Of a DNA stretch of 64,000 bases, positions 20,505 through 31,813 are shown piece after piece. Origin of the DNA: Petrolisthes cinctipes (Eukaryota > Arthropoda > Malacostraca > Decapoda > Porcellanidae); contig JAWQEG010002490.1 in assembly GCA_033782935.1 (NCBI GenBank), forward strand, positions 234,357 to 298,356, in the 5' to 3' direction. Made by a program: the position numbers and the translations under genes. Under the pieces are notes generated by a model. The model was not told the origin of the DNA. It did no database searches and saw nothing but the letters and a program-made list of their open reading frames with translations. Numbering within the stretch: position 1 is the stretch's first letter; every line of letters starts with the position of its first letter.

Positions 20505-20723
20505 GCCTTTCCCTGGCATTTCCATTTTAGTCCGAGCGATGGTTAAGTAGAACCTGGCACTGAATCATATATAAGATTTTATGACTGATCTTGTATAGTC
20601 GTGGTCAATAATAATCATCCACATATGGGTATCTCAAACAATTTACTGTCTAATGTTTTCACTTTCACAAATAATGTTATTGTTTTAAGTAGTGTGTAGC
20701 TGCTTGTAAATTAAAAGATCGTA
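20505..20723. repeat. Flank of copy 1 and start of dispersed repeat X
   Basis: 20505-20661 is unassigned. 20662-20721 holds the first part of repeat X (attgttttaagtagtgtgta) interrupted by the TIR element beginning at 20724 with a TA duplication. Confidence 0.5.
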
Positions 20724-20922
20724 TACTCTGTCCAGCCTAAGGTGACGGAGAAGCCCTGCCTCTCTGGGACATTCCTGGATGTATCTGATTGGCAGATGAT
20801 GGAAAGGGGATGTTTCGAGTACTTTTGGTCACACCATGGATCACACACATACACACACATACACATACGTCGCATAGCGGTGAGTTAATCTCAGTGACCT
20901 GACCTTCCTTTTTCTTCCCTCC

Positions 20923-21008
<86 letters not shown>

Positions 21009-22359
21009 TTCACGATTCATCCACAACCTTTCCTTTTCTAAATTCTATAATCTAATGATATTTTATCCCACATAAAAGTATAATCTAATGATATTTTATC
21101 CCACATAAAAATATAATCTAATGATATTTTATCCCACATATCATATACATGATATATTTAGATTAAAGGCATTACGGTATATAATATTTTTTTTTAATTC
21201 CATTTATTTATTCTTTCATTAACAGTAGCATGCATCATAAGTTATTTCACTTTCATTATTCCTCATTTGTTACCTTCATCTAAGTTTCTCTCTCTTACTG
21301 CCTTAGGCCATATTCTAATCTCAGGTCCCTATAGGCGCCTGTCAACTTGCTGTGTCGGTTTGTCAATACACACACACACACACACACACACACACCACTC
21401 CTTGCCCAGTCCTGCTGCTTTGTTTGGCCATGGTTTTGAAATATATTAACCTTTTTGTGTAAGTAGTTGTTCGTCTCTGCTCTGAGGTCCACCTAGTAAG
21501 GCTAGGCGGGAGAGGGCCTTGCTGTGACTGTAGCAAGACGTAGGTTGCACAAGGAAATCCAGGGAGTACGAGTAACACATATATTAGGAGTAGGACAGTG
21601 TTACAACAGGAGTACAAGAATATACAGAGAAAGGCGTCACTGTAGAGTAAGTGACCACCTAGGGCTAAGCTCTGTGTACCAACACTCTCGGTGATGTATT
21701 CTTCCGCCGGAAGGCCGGAAGTAAGTAATAGTTGCCAGCACTCGCTACACAGTATGAATGTAGAGTTGGCGGATGTATATCTGTGTGTCTGGCATGTTTA
21801 CTGTGTCGTGTGATATGTATACGTGTAGGTGCATGTCTTGTTTATACATCCTGTATTATATATCCACAGTAGTGAATGTGTGTGTGCGTTTTTCTCTATA
21901 TTTTCGTTGCATAAAAACACTCCATTGTGCTTCCGAAAGATATGTGAAATTAAATGCATAAAAAATTGTACTAAATGGATGAAAAAGCCTTGAAGTATGC
22001 TTTCGAACACGGGAAGTCACAAGGGTTACCCAGAGGTCCTCCAGTTGACCTGTTTTCCTCTCACTGTCGCTCACTTTTTACTACACACTCGATGTTCAAA
22101 TCAAGATATTACGAGCTCCAAGTAAATTGTCACTGTGAATTTGACTGTAAGGCTCACACATATAATTTACAATAATGAGTGAGTAATAACAGGCATGAAT
22201 AATGCTTAATTAGCAGAAATATTCATGAAAAAAGGAAGCACTTCTATTTTTCTCGGTGTGCTGAACACCTCTAGCCAATCAGGGAAGCGAAAAAGTACTT
22301 GACTTGCCTACCGCACCTGTAGGGCAGGGCTTCTCCGCCACCTTAGGCTGGACAGAGTA
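20724..22359. mobile_element. 1.6-kb non-autonomous DNA transposon with 37-bp terminal inverted repeats
   Basis: The left end 20724-20760 (TACTCTGTCCAGCCTAAGGT...) is the inverse of the right end 22323-22359 with one mismatch. TA lies on each side (20722-20723 and 22360-22361), and repeat X is interrupted there. The interior has a (CT)n tract (20924-21005), three copies of a 38-bp AT-rich unit (tataatctaatgatatttta, about 21041-21140) and a (CA)n tract (21367-21394), but no transposase. Autonomous relative unknown; the TA target suggests Tc1/mariner-type movement. Confidence 0.75.
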
Positions 22360-22361
22360 TA

Positions 22362-22364
22362 GTT

Positions 22365-22401
<37 letters not shown>

Positions 22402-22640
22402 GTTTTAAGTAGTGTGTAGCTGCTTGTATTAAATTAAAAGATGGTAGTTAACGTGTCTGTGTGTGTTATTGTTTTAAGTAGTGTGTAGCTGCTTGTAGTA
22501 AATTAAAATATGGTAATTAATATATTTATTGGAAAGTTTATCATCTAAGGAACAGAGGGAAGCTGTCAAACTCTTATGTGAGTTACCCCTATATGGATGA
22601 TTATATTTGACCACGACTGTATATTTCTGAGGTCCTGAGT
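22362..22640 (+). repeat. Dispersed repeat X, copy 2
   Basis: It begins GTTAACGTGTGTG. Its first 90 bp are tandemly duplicated (22376-22450 and 22460-22530). It continues through ggaaagtttatcatctaagg and acccctatatggatgattat without the insertion seen at 7581. 22641-22850 after it is AT-rich with nothing recognised. Confidence 0.6.
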
Positions 22641-22850
22641 CGAAATCCGATGAGGCCAGACGGACGGACAATGTTGAGCATTATTCAGTATCCAAGATGG
22701 CTGACTACCACAGTGAGAAATAAAACAATTTTCAAAACATTAATAATAATAATGATAATATTTTGTAACATCCTACCAGATCATTCTTATTTTACAACTT
22801 TTACCTAGGTATGGTCACATTAGACAAGATTATGTATATATATACACTAA

Positions 22851-23466
22851 CACACACGTACACACACACACATGTACACGTACACACACACACGTACACA
22901 CACACGTACACACACACACGTACACACACATGTACACACACACACGTACACGTACACACACACACACACGTACACACACACACACACGTACATACACACA
23001 CACACGTACATACACACACACACACACACACGTACACACACACACACACACACGTACACACACACACACGTACACACACACACACGTACACACACGTACA
23101 CACACACACACGTACACACACACACGTACACACACACACACGTACACACACACACACCCACGTACACACACACACACGTACACACACACACACACACACA
23201 CGTACACACACACACACGTACACACGTACACATACACACACACGTACACACACACACACACGTACACACACACACACACGTACACATACACACACACGTA
23301 CACCCACACACACGTACACACACACACACACGTACACACACACACACACGTACACATACACACACACGTACACCCACACACACGTACACACACACACACA
23401 CGTACACACACACACGTACACACACACACACGTACACACACACACACACACGTACACACACACACA
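22851..23466. repeat. (CA)n/CACGTA microsatellite, left part
   Basis: About 615 bp of (AC)n with CGTAC inserted at intervals of 10-22 bp. It is open in many frames on both strands (Thr/His or Cys/Val peptides), which are not genes. Confidence 0.9.
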
Positions 23467-23772
23467 GCCCGGTGGTGTAGTGGTTAGCGCGCTCGGCTCA
23501 CATCCGAGAGGTCCTGGGTTCGAATCCCCGGTCGGGTGGAGACAATTTGGGATTGTTTCCTTAAATGTGTAACCCCTGTTCACCTAGCAGAGAATAGGTA
23601 CGGGACGTAAGTCGAGGAGTTGTGACCTCGCTATTCCGGTGTGTGGAAAAAGGTTCCAGCCTTACCCAAAGATCGGTCACTACGAGCTCTGAGCTCATTC
23701 CGGGAGGGTAACAGTTGGTGAGCACGTGTCTAGGACGTGATCAAGACCAGGTGAAACGAAACGAAACGAAAC
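23467..23772 (+). mobile_element. tRNA-derived SINE
   Basis: The 5' 72 bp fold as a tRNA: acceptor GCCCGGT, A box TGGTGTAGTGG (23473-23483), anticodon loop CTCACAT (anticodon CAC, valine-like), B box GGTTCGAATCC (23517-23527). About 215 bp of unrelated body follows (ttccagccttacccaaagat; gagctctgagctcattccgg) and a (GAAAC)n tail at 23753-23772. The A and B boxes would serve RNA polymerase III. Target duplications cannot be told apart from the surrounding (CA)n. A CAC anticodon is visible, but the tail and body mark it as a SINE rather than a tRNA gene. Confidence 0.8.
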
Positions 23773-23835
23773 ACACGTACACACACACACACACACACAT
23801 GTACACACACACACGTACACACGTACACACACACA

Positions 23836-23866
<31 letters not shown>

Positions 23867-24156
23867 GTACACACATACACACACACACACACGTACACAC
23901 ACACACACACGTACACACACACACACACGTACACACACGTACACACACACACGTACACACACACACACACACATACACACGTACACACACACACACACAT
24001 ACACACACGTACACACACACACACGTACACACACACATACGTACACACACACGTACACACGTACACACACACACACACACACACGTACACACACACACAC
24101 ACACGTACACACACACACACACACGTACACACACACACACACACACATACACAAAC
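23773..24156. repeat. (CA)n/CACGTA microsatellite, right part
   Basis: The same sequence type as 22851-23466, continuing after the SINE, so the SINE split one tract or landed in it while it expanded. Confidence 0.9.
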
Positions 24157-24193
24157 ACATCAGCATTATAATATATATATACTATGGTCCATT

Positions 24194-24417
24194 AGTGTAC
24201 AGTTGGCAGCATAAATTCGCGTCCATTTCATGTACTTTGTGTTGCTAATTTGACCAAATAGTTGCATTTTGAACCAGTTTTTATTCCAACAACATATGTA
24301 ATTTACCATATTTACTTTATATTTGTCATCTCTGCATTAAAATTGTATTACAACATCACTATAGCTAATACATACACAGGTGGAAATGAAGCGAACTTAT
24401 GCTGACGACTGTACACT
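24194..24417. mobile_element. MITE family B, copy 1
   Basis: The ends AGTGTACAG(T)TGGCAGCATAA and their inverse (ttatgctgacgactgtacact) form imperfect inverted repeats of about 35 bp. 224 bp, non-coding. Another copy, split by the gypsy element, flanks 32740-39361. Confidence 0.65.
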
Positions 24418-25614
24418 CATCCTTTTCATTTGGATGCTTCCAAAAACTCCAGATTGTATAAAAAAATAATAACCCATAAAATTCCCCAGGTATTGGTACT
24501 GGCAGATATTCTGCTTAAAGGACTAGTCTGGATATAATAGCAATAATTATAATAATTCTGTTTCGGTCAATATTTTGGTTTGTTTTTGGATGTTTTTGGT
24601 TGACTCGATTGCTGTAGACTAATTCTGATTTTCTCAAAATAATAGCCAATAAAATTCCACATCTATTGGTACTAGCAGATAGTCTCTTTAATAGCCCAGT
24701 TAGCGGAAAATCGCACTAATGTCGATTCCATATTTTCCACCTGGACTAAGATTTATCAATTTTTTTTTTTCATATTTTCCATCTGGACTAAGTTTTATCA
24801 ATTTTTTTTTTTAGTTTTTGGATAATTTTTGATTATTTTTTCCATATTTTCCACCTGAACTAAGTTTATCAATTTATTTATTTATAGTTTTTGGATAGTT
24901 TTGGATTATTTTTCCCACGTGGAGATAGTGCTTTGGCGAGATGTTTTGTTATGATCGGGCACGGAACCTGTGATTAAAGTTAATTGGTCATGTATGGAAA
25001 GCGATAGATGGTGGTGGTGTGCCGGCATTGAAAAAAAATATATATATATATATTATTATTATTGTTATTATTAATATGTATCTATCAATTATATATTGTA
25101 ATATATTTTTTTATTATTATTATACATTGATTAATCATTATTATCATTATTATTATTATTTTCATTATTATTATTATTATTATTATTATATATTGATTAA
25201 TCATTATTCTTATTTCTATTATTCTTATTATCATTATATGTACCGGTATCTATCAAATATATATTCTAATATATTTATTTATTGTTATTATTATTATTAT
25301 TATAAATTTATTAATTATAATTCTGTCTGTTAACTCTTTATTGTATCATTTATCACGACAATTTTACTATGCATATAAAACTTTGTAAAGTATTGGTAAT
25401 ATTTTTGCAGTAATTCTAAAGTACTAACTAATTCATTTGTATTTTGTACTATCCATAAATTAATTTGGTTGTATTATTATGTTACAGAGTTGTAGAGAGT
25501 GGAGTTGTACAAGAGACTTATTAACAACCTTCATTCTTCCATCAACAACGACGACGACAACAACAACAACAACGACGACGACAGTACAAGTATTATTAGT
25601 TAATGTAAGTATTT
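24418..25614. repeat. AT-rich DNA with short tandem repeats
   Basis: About 24540-24910 repeats a phrase like ttccacctggactaagtttt three times. 25040-25310 is (ATT)n-like. A CAA/CGA tract lies at 25555-25590. No gene found. Confidence 0.5.
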
Positions 25615-26425
25615 ATGGAGTTACTGTGTGTGGGGTTTAGGGGGGTGCGCGGGGAGTGTGGGAGTAGGGGGACAGGCTTGGGGGGGTTTAGGGGGGTGCG
25701 GGAGTAGGGGGACAGGCTTGGGGGGGGGGGGTTAGGGGGGTGCAGGAATAGGGGGACAGGCTGGGGGGGGGTTTAGGAGGGTGCGGGAGTAGGGGACAGG
25801 CTTTCTACCCCCCCCCCAAGCCTATCCCCGCACCCCCCTGACCCCCCCCCAAGCCTGTTCCATATTCCTGCACCCCCCTAACCCCACCAAGCCTGTCCCC
25901 CTATTCCCGCACCTCCCCCCAAATCTGCCCCCTACTCCCGCACCCTCTTAATGTAAGTGTTTATGGAGTTACTGTGTGTGTGATATTTCTCTTCACACAG
26001 TGTTAATGTGTGTGTAATTTGTCAGACACACACACACAATATATTAATACATGTGTTTGTGTGTGTGTAATTTGTTTCACACACAAAGGATGTGTGTGGG
26101 GTTTAGGGGGGTGCGCGGGGAGTGTGGGAGTAGGGGGACAGGCTTGGGGGGGTTTAGGGGGGTGTGGGAGTAGGGGGACAGGCTTGGGGGGGGGTTAGGG
26201 GGGGGGGTTAGGGGGGTGCAAAAATAGGGGGACAGGCTGGGGGGGTTTTAGGAGGGTGCGGGAGTAGGGGACAGGCTTTCTACCCACCCCAAACCTATTC
26301 CCGCACCCCCCTGACCCCCCCCCCAAGCCTGTTCCATATTCCGGCACCCCCCTAACCCCACCAAGCCCTTCCCCCTATTCCCGCACCTCCCCCCAAACCT
26401 GCCCCCTACTCCCGCACCCTCTTAA
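25615..26425. repeat. G-rich minisatellite with inverted C-rich arm, duplicated
   Basis: G-rich units (GGGGGTGCGGGAGTAGGGGG-ACAGGCTTG) at about 25630-25800 are followed by the inverse, C-rich units to 25950. The whole set repeats at about 26090-26425. The arms can pair with each other and G runs suit quadruplex formation. Related arrays: 27145-27421, 39604-40129, 44696-44760. Confidence 0.7.
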
Positions 26426-26596
26426 TGTAAGTGTTTATGGAGTTACTGTGTGTATGATATTTCTCTTCACACAGTGTTAATGTGTGTGTAATTTGTCAGA
26501 CACACACGCACAATATATTAATACATGTGTTTGTGTGTGTGTAATTTGTTTCACACACAAAGGATTACAACAACAATCAGGGGATAATACAATTTT
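26426..26596. other. Spacer repeat between G-rich blocks
   Basis: A second copy of the 170-bp spacer at about 25944-26095 (gtaagtgtttatggagttac, cacaatatattaatacatgt). Non-coding. Confidence 0.5.
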
Positions 26597-26889
26597 GGTA
26601 CATCCACAATCAAATATCCACCAACACTTTCCTTCCATCGTACAAATAAATCAGTATCATATCAAAATATAATCATACAACAACACCTTACGTCAACTCA
26701 ACCCCCTCAATTATTATTATTATGAGGTGCTGCAAAGTCATACACGTGTTGTTCTTTATTACCAAGATATTTATTATTATTATTATTATTATGAGGTGCT
26801 GCAAAATTATATACATGTTGTTCTTTATTACCAAGATATTTACTACGATGGAAGGAAAGTGTCGGTGGATATTTAATTGTGGCTGTACA
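26597..26889. mobile_element. MITE family A, copy 2
   Basis: Same ends as 9065-9285 but longer, because an internal segment (aggtgctgcaaa...accaagatattta) is tandemly duplicated around an (ATT)n run. Non-coding. Confidence 0.8.
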
Positions 26890-27121
26890 TTTGAGCTTCT
26901 TGATTCCTTCAAAGTCTGCCAGGAAACAACAGGGCAAGAGTGAGAAAAACAACAATGGTGTCCTGTTGTTTTTGTTTGGAATAGTTTTAAGGGGGAAGTT
27001 TTGTGTTGGTAAATCTGGAACCACTGAATCCTCCAAACTATTCCAAGCAACAGAACACCATTATTTTTGCTCTTCTGGTCCTGTTTCCTGACATACTTTG
27101 GAGGAATCATGGCACTCCAAT
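26890..27121. repeat. Foldback element of about 230 bp
   Basis: The left arm (ttgattccttcaaagtctgc ... tggtgtcctgttg) is an imperfect inverse of the right arm ending at 27121 (caacagaacaccatta ... gactccaatg side). The arms are about 85-95 bp, the centre about 45 bp. Confidence 0.55.
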
Positions 27122-27144
27122 GTAACAAAAAAGAATTACCACCT

Positions 27145-27421
27145 TAAGGGGGTGCGGGAATAGGGGACAGGCTTGTGGGGGGAACTGGGGAGGTGCGGGA
27201 GTAGGGGGACAGGCTTGTGGGGGGACTGGGGGAGGGTGCGGGAATAGGGGGACAGGCTTGGGGTGGGTAGAAAGCCTGTCCCCTATTCCCGCACCCCCCC
27301 AAGCCTGTCCCATATTCCCGCACCCCCCCCCCCCGACCCCCCAAGCCTGTCCCATATTCCCGCACCCCCCCCAAAGCCTGCACCCCCCTAACCCCCCCAC
27401 TCCTGCACCCCCCCCCACAGG
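27145..27421. repeat. G-rich/C-rich minisatellite
   Basis: The same unit family as 25615-26425, G-rich to about 27270, then C-rich to 27418. Forms a potential long hairpin. Confidence 0.7.
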
Positions 27422-28221
27422 TATAAAATTATCATTGATGTTATCATTATATTTCTGTGTATAATAATAACATCAACAATTTATATTTGAACCCAACACC
27501 ATAACAGGTATAAAATAATTAATATATTTTCCTGGTGGTGGAAATATAAAACATAGATAATTATAGGTGTTCTCTTTCTCTTTTCTTGTTGTGTGTGTTC
27601 TCTTCTCTCGTTAGTTGTGTGTGTTCTCTTCTCTCGTTAGTTGTGTGTGTGTTCTCTTCTCTCGTTAGTTGTGTGTTCTCTCTTCTCCTCTCGTTGTGTG
27701 TGTGTTCTCTCTTCTCTAGTTGTGTGTGTGTTCTCTCTCTCTTTTCTCTCGTTGTGTGTTCTCTCTCCTCTCCTTGTGTGTGTGTTCTCTTTTCTCTCAT
27801 TGGTTGTGTGTGTTCTCTCTTCTCCTCTCGTTGTGTGGGTTCTCTCTTCTCCTCTCGTTGTGTGTGTTCTCTCTTCTCCTCTCGTTGGTTGAGTGTTCTC
27901 TCTTCTTCTCGTTTGTTGTGTGCGTGTTCTCTCTCTCTTCTCTCGTTGGTTGTGTGTTCTCTCTCTTCTCTGTTCCCTCTCCTCTCTCGTTGGTTGTGTG
28001 TGTTCTCTCTTCTTCTTCTCTCGTTGTGTGCGTGTTCTCTCTCTCTCTTCTCTCGTTGGTTGTGTGTTCTCTCTTTTGTTGGTTGTGTGTTCTCTCTTTC
28101 TCTCGTTGGTTGTGTGTTCTTTCTCCTCTCGTTGTTGTGCCCTCTCTTCTTTTGTTCTCCTCTCACCTGTAAAGCAGTGATGATATTAACATTTAAACCT
28201 TTTGTAGTGAGTGCACATATC
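27422..28221. repeat. CT-rich minisatellite
   Basis: 27422-27570 is AT-rich. From about 27571 to 28165 an irregular unit of 24-30 bp (ttctctcttctctcgttggttgtgtg) repeats about 22 times. Open frames here on both strands are by-products of the repeat. Confidence 0.75.
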
Positions 28222-28725
28222 TAAATCCAATTAAAGGGAGAGTCCCGTAGTTTTTAAAAAATTTGAGGGCCCTTACTGGAGCTCTATGAATGCTCCAAAA
28301 TACAGTCAATTCTCATTTTACACTGGGTTGATGTATGTGAAATAGTGTGTGTGTAATGAATGTATGTACTGCAAACACTTATTGTACACTATATTAAACA
28401 CCCATAATACCAGTGTACTGTACAATGAGGGTTTTCTATACACAGTTTCATTACACACATTACATTACACACCCAATATACAAGTGTAAAATGAGAGTTA
28501 ACTGTATCTAAATCCAATTAATGGGAGAGTCCCGCAGTTTAAAAAAAATTAATGGTCCCTTACTGGAGCTCTATAAATCTTCCAAAATAATCCAGGCCAC
28601 AGAACCCTTCAGTATTTCTAATAGGGAATCTGTCTGTTGCCCGGAGTAGTTTGGAGAATTCATAGAGCACCAGTAAGGACTCTCAAATTTCTTTTAAAAG
28701 TACTGGAGAGAGTCTCTTGGTGAAT
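28222..28725. mobile_element. Nested small inverted-repeat elements (families C and D)
   Basis: Family C, 28301-28507: ends TACAGTCAATTCTCATTTTA and its inverse, flanked by TA, about 207 bp. Family D: an arm reading gggagagtcccg...ttactggagctctat occurs at 28234-28295 and 28520-28585, with its inverse at 28655-28725. Non-coding. Confidence 0.6.
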
Positions 28726-28776
28726 TGAAAGGCTACTGATTCCTCCTACCTGTGCTACTAAACAGATGCATTCATT

Positions 28777-28996
28777 GGTACAGCCACACTCAAATATCCA
28801 CCAACACTTTCCTTCCATCGTAATAAATATCTTGGTAATAAAGAACAACACGTGTATGATTTTGCAGCACCTCATAATAATAATTGAGGGGGTTGAGTTG
28901 ACGTAAGGGGTTGTTGTATGATTATATTTTGATATGATACTAATTTATTTGTACGATGGAAGGAAAGCGTCGGTGGATATTTGATTGTGGCTGTAC
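28777..28996. mobile_element. MITE family A, copy 3 (inverted)
   Basis: 220 bp with the family A ends; the interior is in the opposite orientation to copies 1 and 2. No TA pair is clear at the edges. Confidence 0.8.
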
Positions 28997-29221
28997 AGTA
29001 CACTCACCATTCTTGCATTATGAGGTAGTCAGTACACTTGTGAAGTTCATGGGAGGTAGTAGTAGTAGTAGTCTATCCTCCTCTATCCAAAACTGCTAAA
29101 ACTTGGAAAATCCAATGTAGTGTGTGAAAATCCATCCTGAAAAACTATATACATATTAGTACAGCACTGTTACATGTTAAACTTCAGTCACCTGGGCAAT
29201 ACCTCACCCCTCACACAACAC

Positions 29222-29520
29222 ATAGTGACGTGGTATAAATAAGGTGTGAGTCATCTAGTGGGACAGAAGAGAAGCTACGGTACCAACATCACCACCACGA
29301 AGCTCCACTGTCTCATCTAGTGTGTGTGTGTGTGTGTGTGTGTAACTCCTCTTATCTCCTGATAGTGACATGTATAAATAAGGTGTGGATCATCTAGTGT
29401 GTGTGTGTGTGTGTTTGTCAACTGTATAGTGTCGTGTATAAATAAGGTGTGGGTCATCTAGTGGAACAGAAGAGAAGTTATGGTACCAACAACATCACCA
29501 CGAAGCTCCACTGTCTCATC
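29222..29520 (+). repeat. Duplicated segment carrying TATAAATA promoter-like boxes
   Basis: Two copies of a segment of about 110 bp (29222-29325 and 29430-29520) share tataaataaggtgtg...catctagtgg and accacgaagctccactgtct. A third, shorter copy of the TATA part lies at about 29370. The boxes are at about 29232, 29373 and 29437. 28997-29221 before it has no gene. Confidence 0.5.
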
Positions 29521-29805
29521 TGGTGTGACACACAATAATCTCAGGGCCTCACAAGAGTCACGGGCTATTGACACCCTACAGCCCCGATGTTGAGGTATAG
29601 AAAAAAAAAAAAAAAAAATAAACATGTATGAAATGGAGTAGCCTCAATAAACTAGCACATGAAGTGAACTTTGTTTTCTCAAGAATTATAGTTAATTTCA
29701 ATACAAGGGTGGTTCCAATACTTTTTTTGTTTTGTCTGTACTCATACTTCATTACCCGATACTCACTTTGTAATGTTTAATGATGTTGTTGTTGATGTTC
29801 TCCCA

Positions 29806-30037
29806 GGACAGAATGGCCTCCACAGACCCCTGGTACACTCTGGTGAAAAAACAAATTAAAATAAAGGAGGGGCTGTATGTCCCTATATGTCTGTATGTCA
29901 CTATATACCTGGACTACCAAAGCACATCCCAGGGAAATGGGACCACAGCTTACTGGACCAGGGAGTCTAGATGTCCCTATATGTCTGGGTTACTGAAGCA
30001 CATCTCCCTGGCTGTCGGAGGCCCCCAGACCCTGTAA
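29806..30037 (+). CDS. Small hypothetical frame, possible exon
   Basis: An open frame to TAA at 30035-30037 giving about 75 residues from the ATG at 29811 (MASTDPWYTLVKKQIKIKEG). The ATG is preceded by a pyrimidine-rich AG (ttctcccag at 29800-29808) resembling a splice acceptor. The second half contains a weak internal duplication (LYVPICLYV.../RCPYMSGLLKHISL). I recognise no family; it could be chance. The TATA-bearing repeat lies 280 bp upstream. Confidence 0.2.
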
Positions 30038-30132
30038 TGTTTAATTTTTTATGATAACTGATTAATTACAAATCTGATATTACACTCTTTCCTACTTGCA
30101 AATTATGAGTCAGACGAGATTAAAGGTTGAAG

Positions 30133-30722
30133 TTCCTCAAGCTATCTGGCCGAACAGCCCCGAGCTCCTGAGGAAGGTCATGGCCTGAACCGGGCTCTCC
30201 CACAGTGCCCTCAGAGAGTGTATGTTGTGTTGTTGGTGAGTGTGGTTGTGTGTATTACAGTCTTCAATAATGTGTTTAATAGAATGTATGTTGTGTTGTG
30301 TTGTTGGTGAGTGTGGGTGTGTGTATTACAGTCTTCCATAATGTGTTTAATAGAATGGGGTGTTGTGTTGTGTTGTTGGTGAGTGTGGTTGTGTGTATTA
30401 CAGTCTTCCATAACATATGTGTTTAATAGAATGGGGTGTTGTGTTGTGTTGTTGGTGAGTGTGGTTGTGTGTGTTGCAGTCTTCAATAATGTGTTTAATA
30501 GAATGGGGTGTTGTTGGTGGGTGTGGTTGTGTGTATTACAGTCTTCCATAATGTGTTTAATAGAATGGGGTGTTGTGTTGTGTTGTTGGCGAGTGTGGTT
30601 GTGTGTATTATAGTCTTCCATAATGTGTTTAATATAATGGGGTGTTGTGTGAGTGTGTGTATTGCAGTCTTCCATAATAGAATGGGGTGTTGTGTTGCAT
30701 CCCGGACAGACATCTACAATGG
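30133..30722 (-). mobile_element. Non-LTR element (2A family), copy 3, 3' fragment
   Basis: It starts like the 3' ends at 9567 and 10629 (ttgaagttcctcaag..tctggccgaacagccccgag) and contains about eight units of the zinc-knuckle minisatellite (TTPHSIKHIMEDCNTHNHTHQQ-type) at 30210-30690. 5'-truncated at about 30722. 30038-30132 before it is AT-rich. Confidence 0.75.
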
Positions 30723-30881
30723 ATTGAAGGTTTTACATAGTACCGTACCAAACAAGTAGTGCACCTCTTTACTATAGTACTGTACCTTATAAAATAAACC
30801 ACTGAATTGTATATATTCAACAGAACATTAACAAAGTCCCTGATAATACTGGTATATACAGTACAGTCTGTCAATGATACA

Positions 30882-31207
30882 GGTACAGTTGCCAAAAAAG
30901 AAATTGCGAACACTATTGATAGAACATTAAATATATTAATGTCCATAGTTGTTTGTAGGGATTATAAGTATGTATTACAGAAGGATATGTATATTTCCTT
31001 CTGTTATACATACTTATAGTACATACAAATACAGAAGGATATGTATATTTCCTTCTGTTATACATGCTTATAGTCCATACAAATACAGAAGGATATGTAT
31101 ATTTCCTTCTGTTACACATACTTATAGTACATACAAATAGTTGTGGATATTACTATGGTTAAAGTTCCATCAAGATTTGTCACAAAACCTTTTTTGGCAA
31201 CTGTACC
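30882..31207. mobile_element. MITE family F with an internal 60-bp triplicate
   Basis: Perfect 19-bp ends: GGTACAGTTGCCAAAAAAG at 30882-30900 and its inverse at 31189-31207. Inside, three units of about 55-60 bp (cagaaggatatgtatatttc) at 30974-31140, each itself partly palindromic. Confidence 0.75.
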
Positions 31208-31388
31208 ACACACTCGTTCAGTTACTCACAGTTTTAGCTGGTAGTAAAATCTGGAGTAGAAAGCAGGGTTATGTTACAGCAGATAATATTAGATCAACCA
31301 ATCACAATCACTTTAAGATAATCAACCCTGCTTACTACTCCACATTTTACCAGCTAAAACTATGAGTAACTGAGAGAGGGTGTGTTAT
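31208..31388. repeat. Foldback element G
   Basis: The left arm (gttactcacagttttagctg..ggagtag) and right arm (ctactccacattttaccagc...gagtaactgag) are inverted copies of about 60 bp around a 55-bp centre. Adjacent to MITE F. Confidence 0.6.
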
Positions 31389-31788
31389 GTACAGTTGAGC
31401 AAGTAGAAAGTGCAGGTAATATATGAGGGATATATATGTTCACATCTGGCTACTGTCCATAAAATAAACGAAAAATCAAAATATATAAAAGACATTTATT
31501 ACACAAATTAAATATGCTATAGTAATTACTTTCTTCTAGACAATAGTACATATTTTAACATATAGTTGAGCAAGTAGAAAGTGCAGGTAAAATATGAGTA
31601 TATATATATATAATTATTATATATGTTCACATCTGGCTACCACTCAAAATTTCAGTCAGTCACTTTATATTGGTTCTGGAGTCTAAGTGATTCATTGATA
31701 AAAAATACCAGGGTTTACTACAAAGAACTGAAAGATATTGCAATATACACTCATATTTTTCTTGCACTTTCTACTTGCTCAACTGTAC
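31389..31788. mobile_element. MITE family H, one partial and one complete copy
   Basis: Complete copy 31563-31788: CAGTTGAGCAAGTAGAAAGT and its inverse at the other end. A left-end fragment lies at 31389-31450. A further complete copy is at 40991-41208. About 220 bp, non-coding. Confidence 0.75.
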
Positions 31789-31813
31789 ATCATTCACAGA
31801 CTGTACTTGTGAA

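Noticed and set aside
23467..23538. Functional tRNA-Val gene
   Set aside because: It continues into a SINE body with (GAAAC)n tail and lies in a microsatellite.
22811..24248. Long Cys/Val and Thr/His frames on both strands
   Set aside because: By-products of (CA)n with CGTAC spacers.
25615..26425. Telomeric repeat (TTAGG)n
   Set aside because: GGTTAGGGG occurs only within the longer minisatellite unit; no TTAGG array.
27107..27418. Gly/Pro-rich frame
   Set aside because: Reads across the G-rich/C-rich minisatellite.
27561..28224. Frames of 150-212 codons on both strands
   Set aside because: CT-rich minisatellite.
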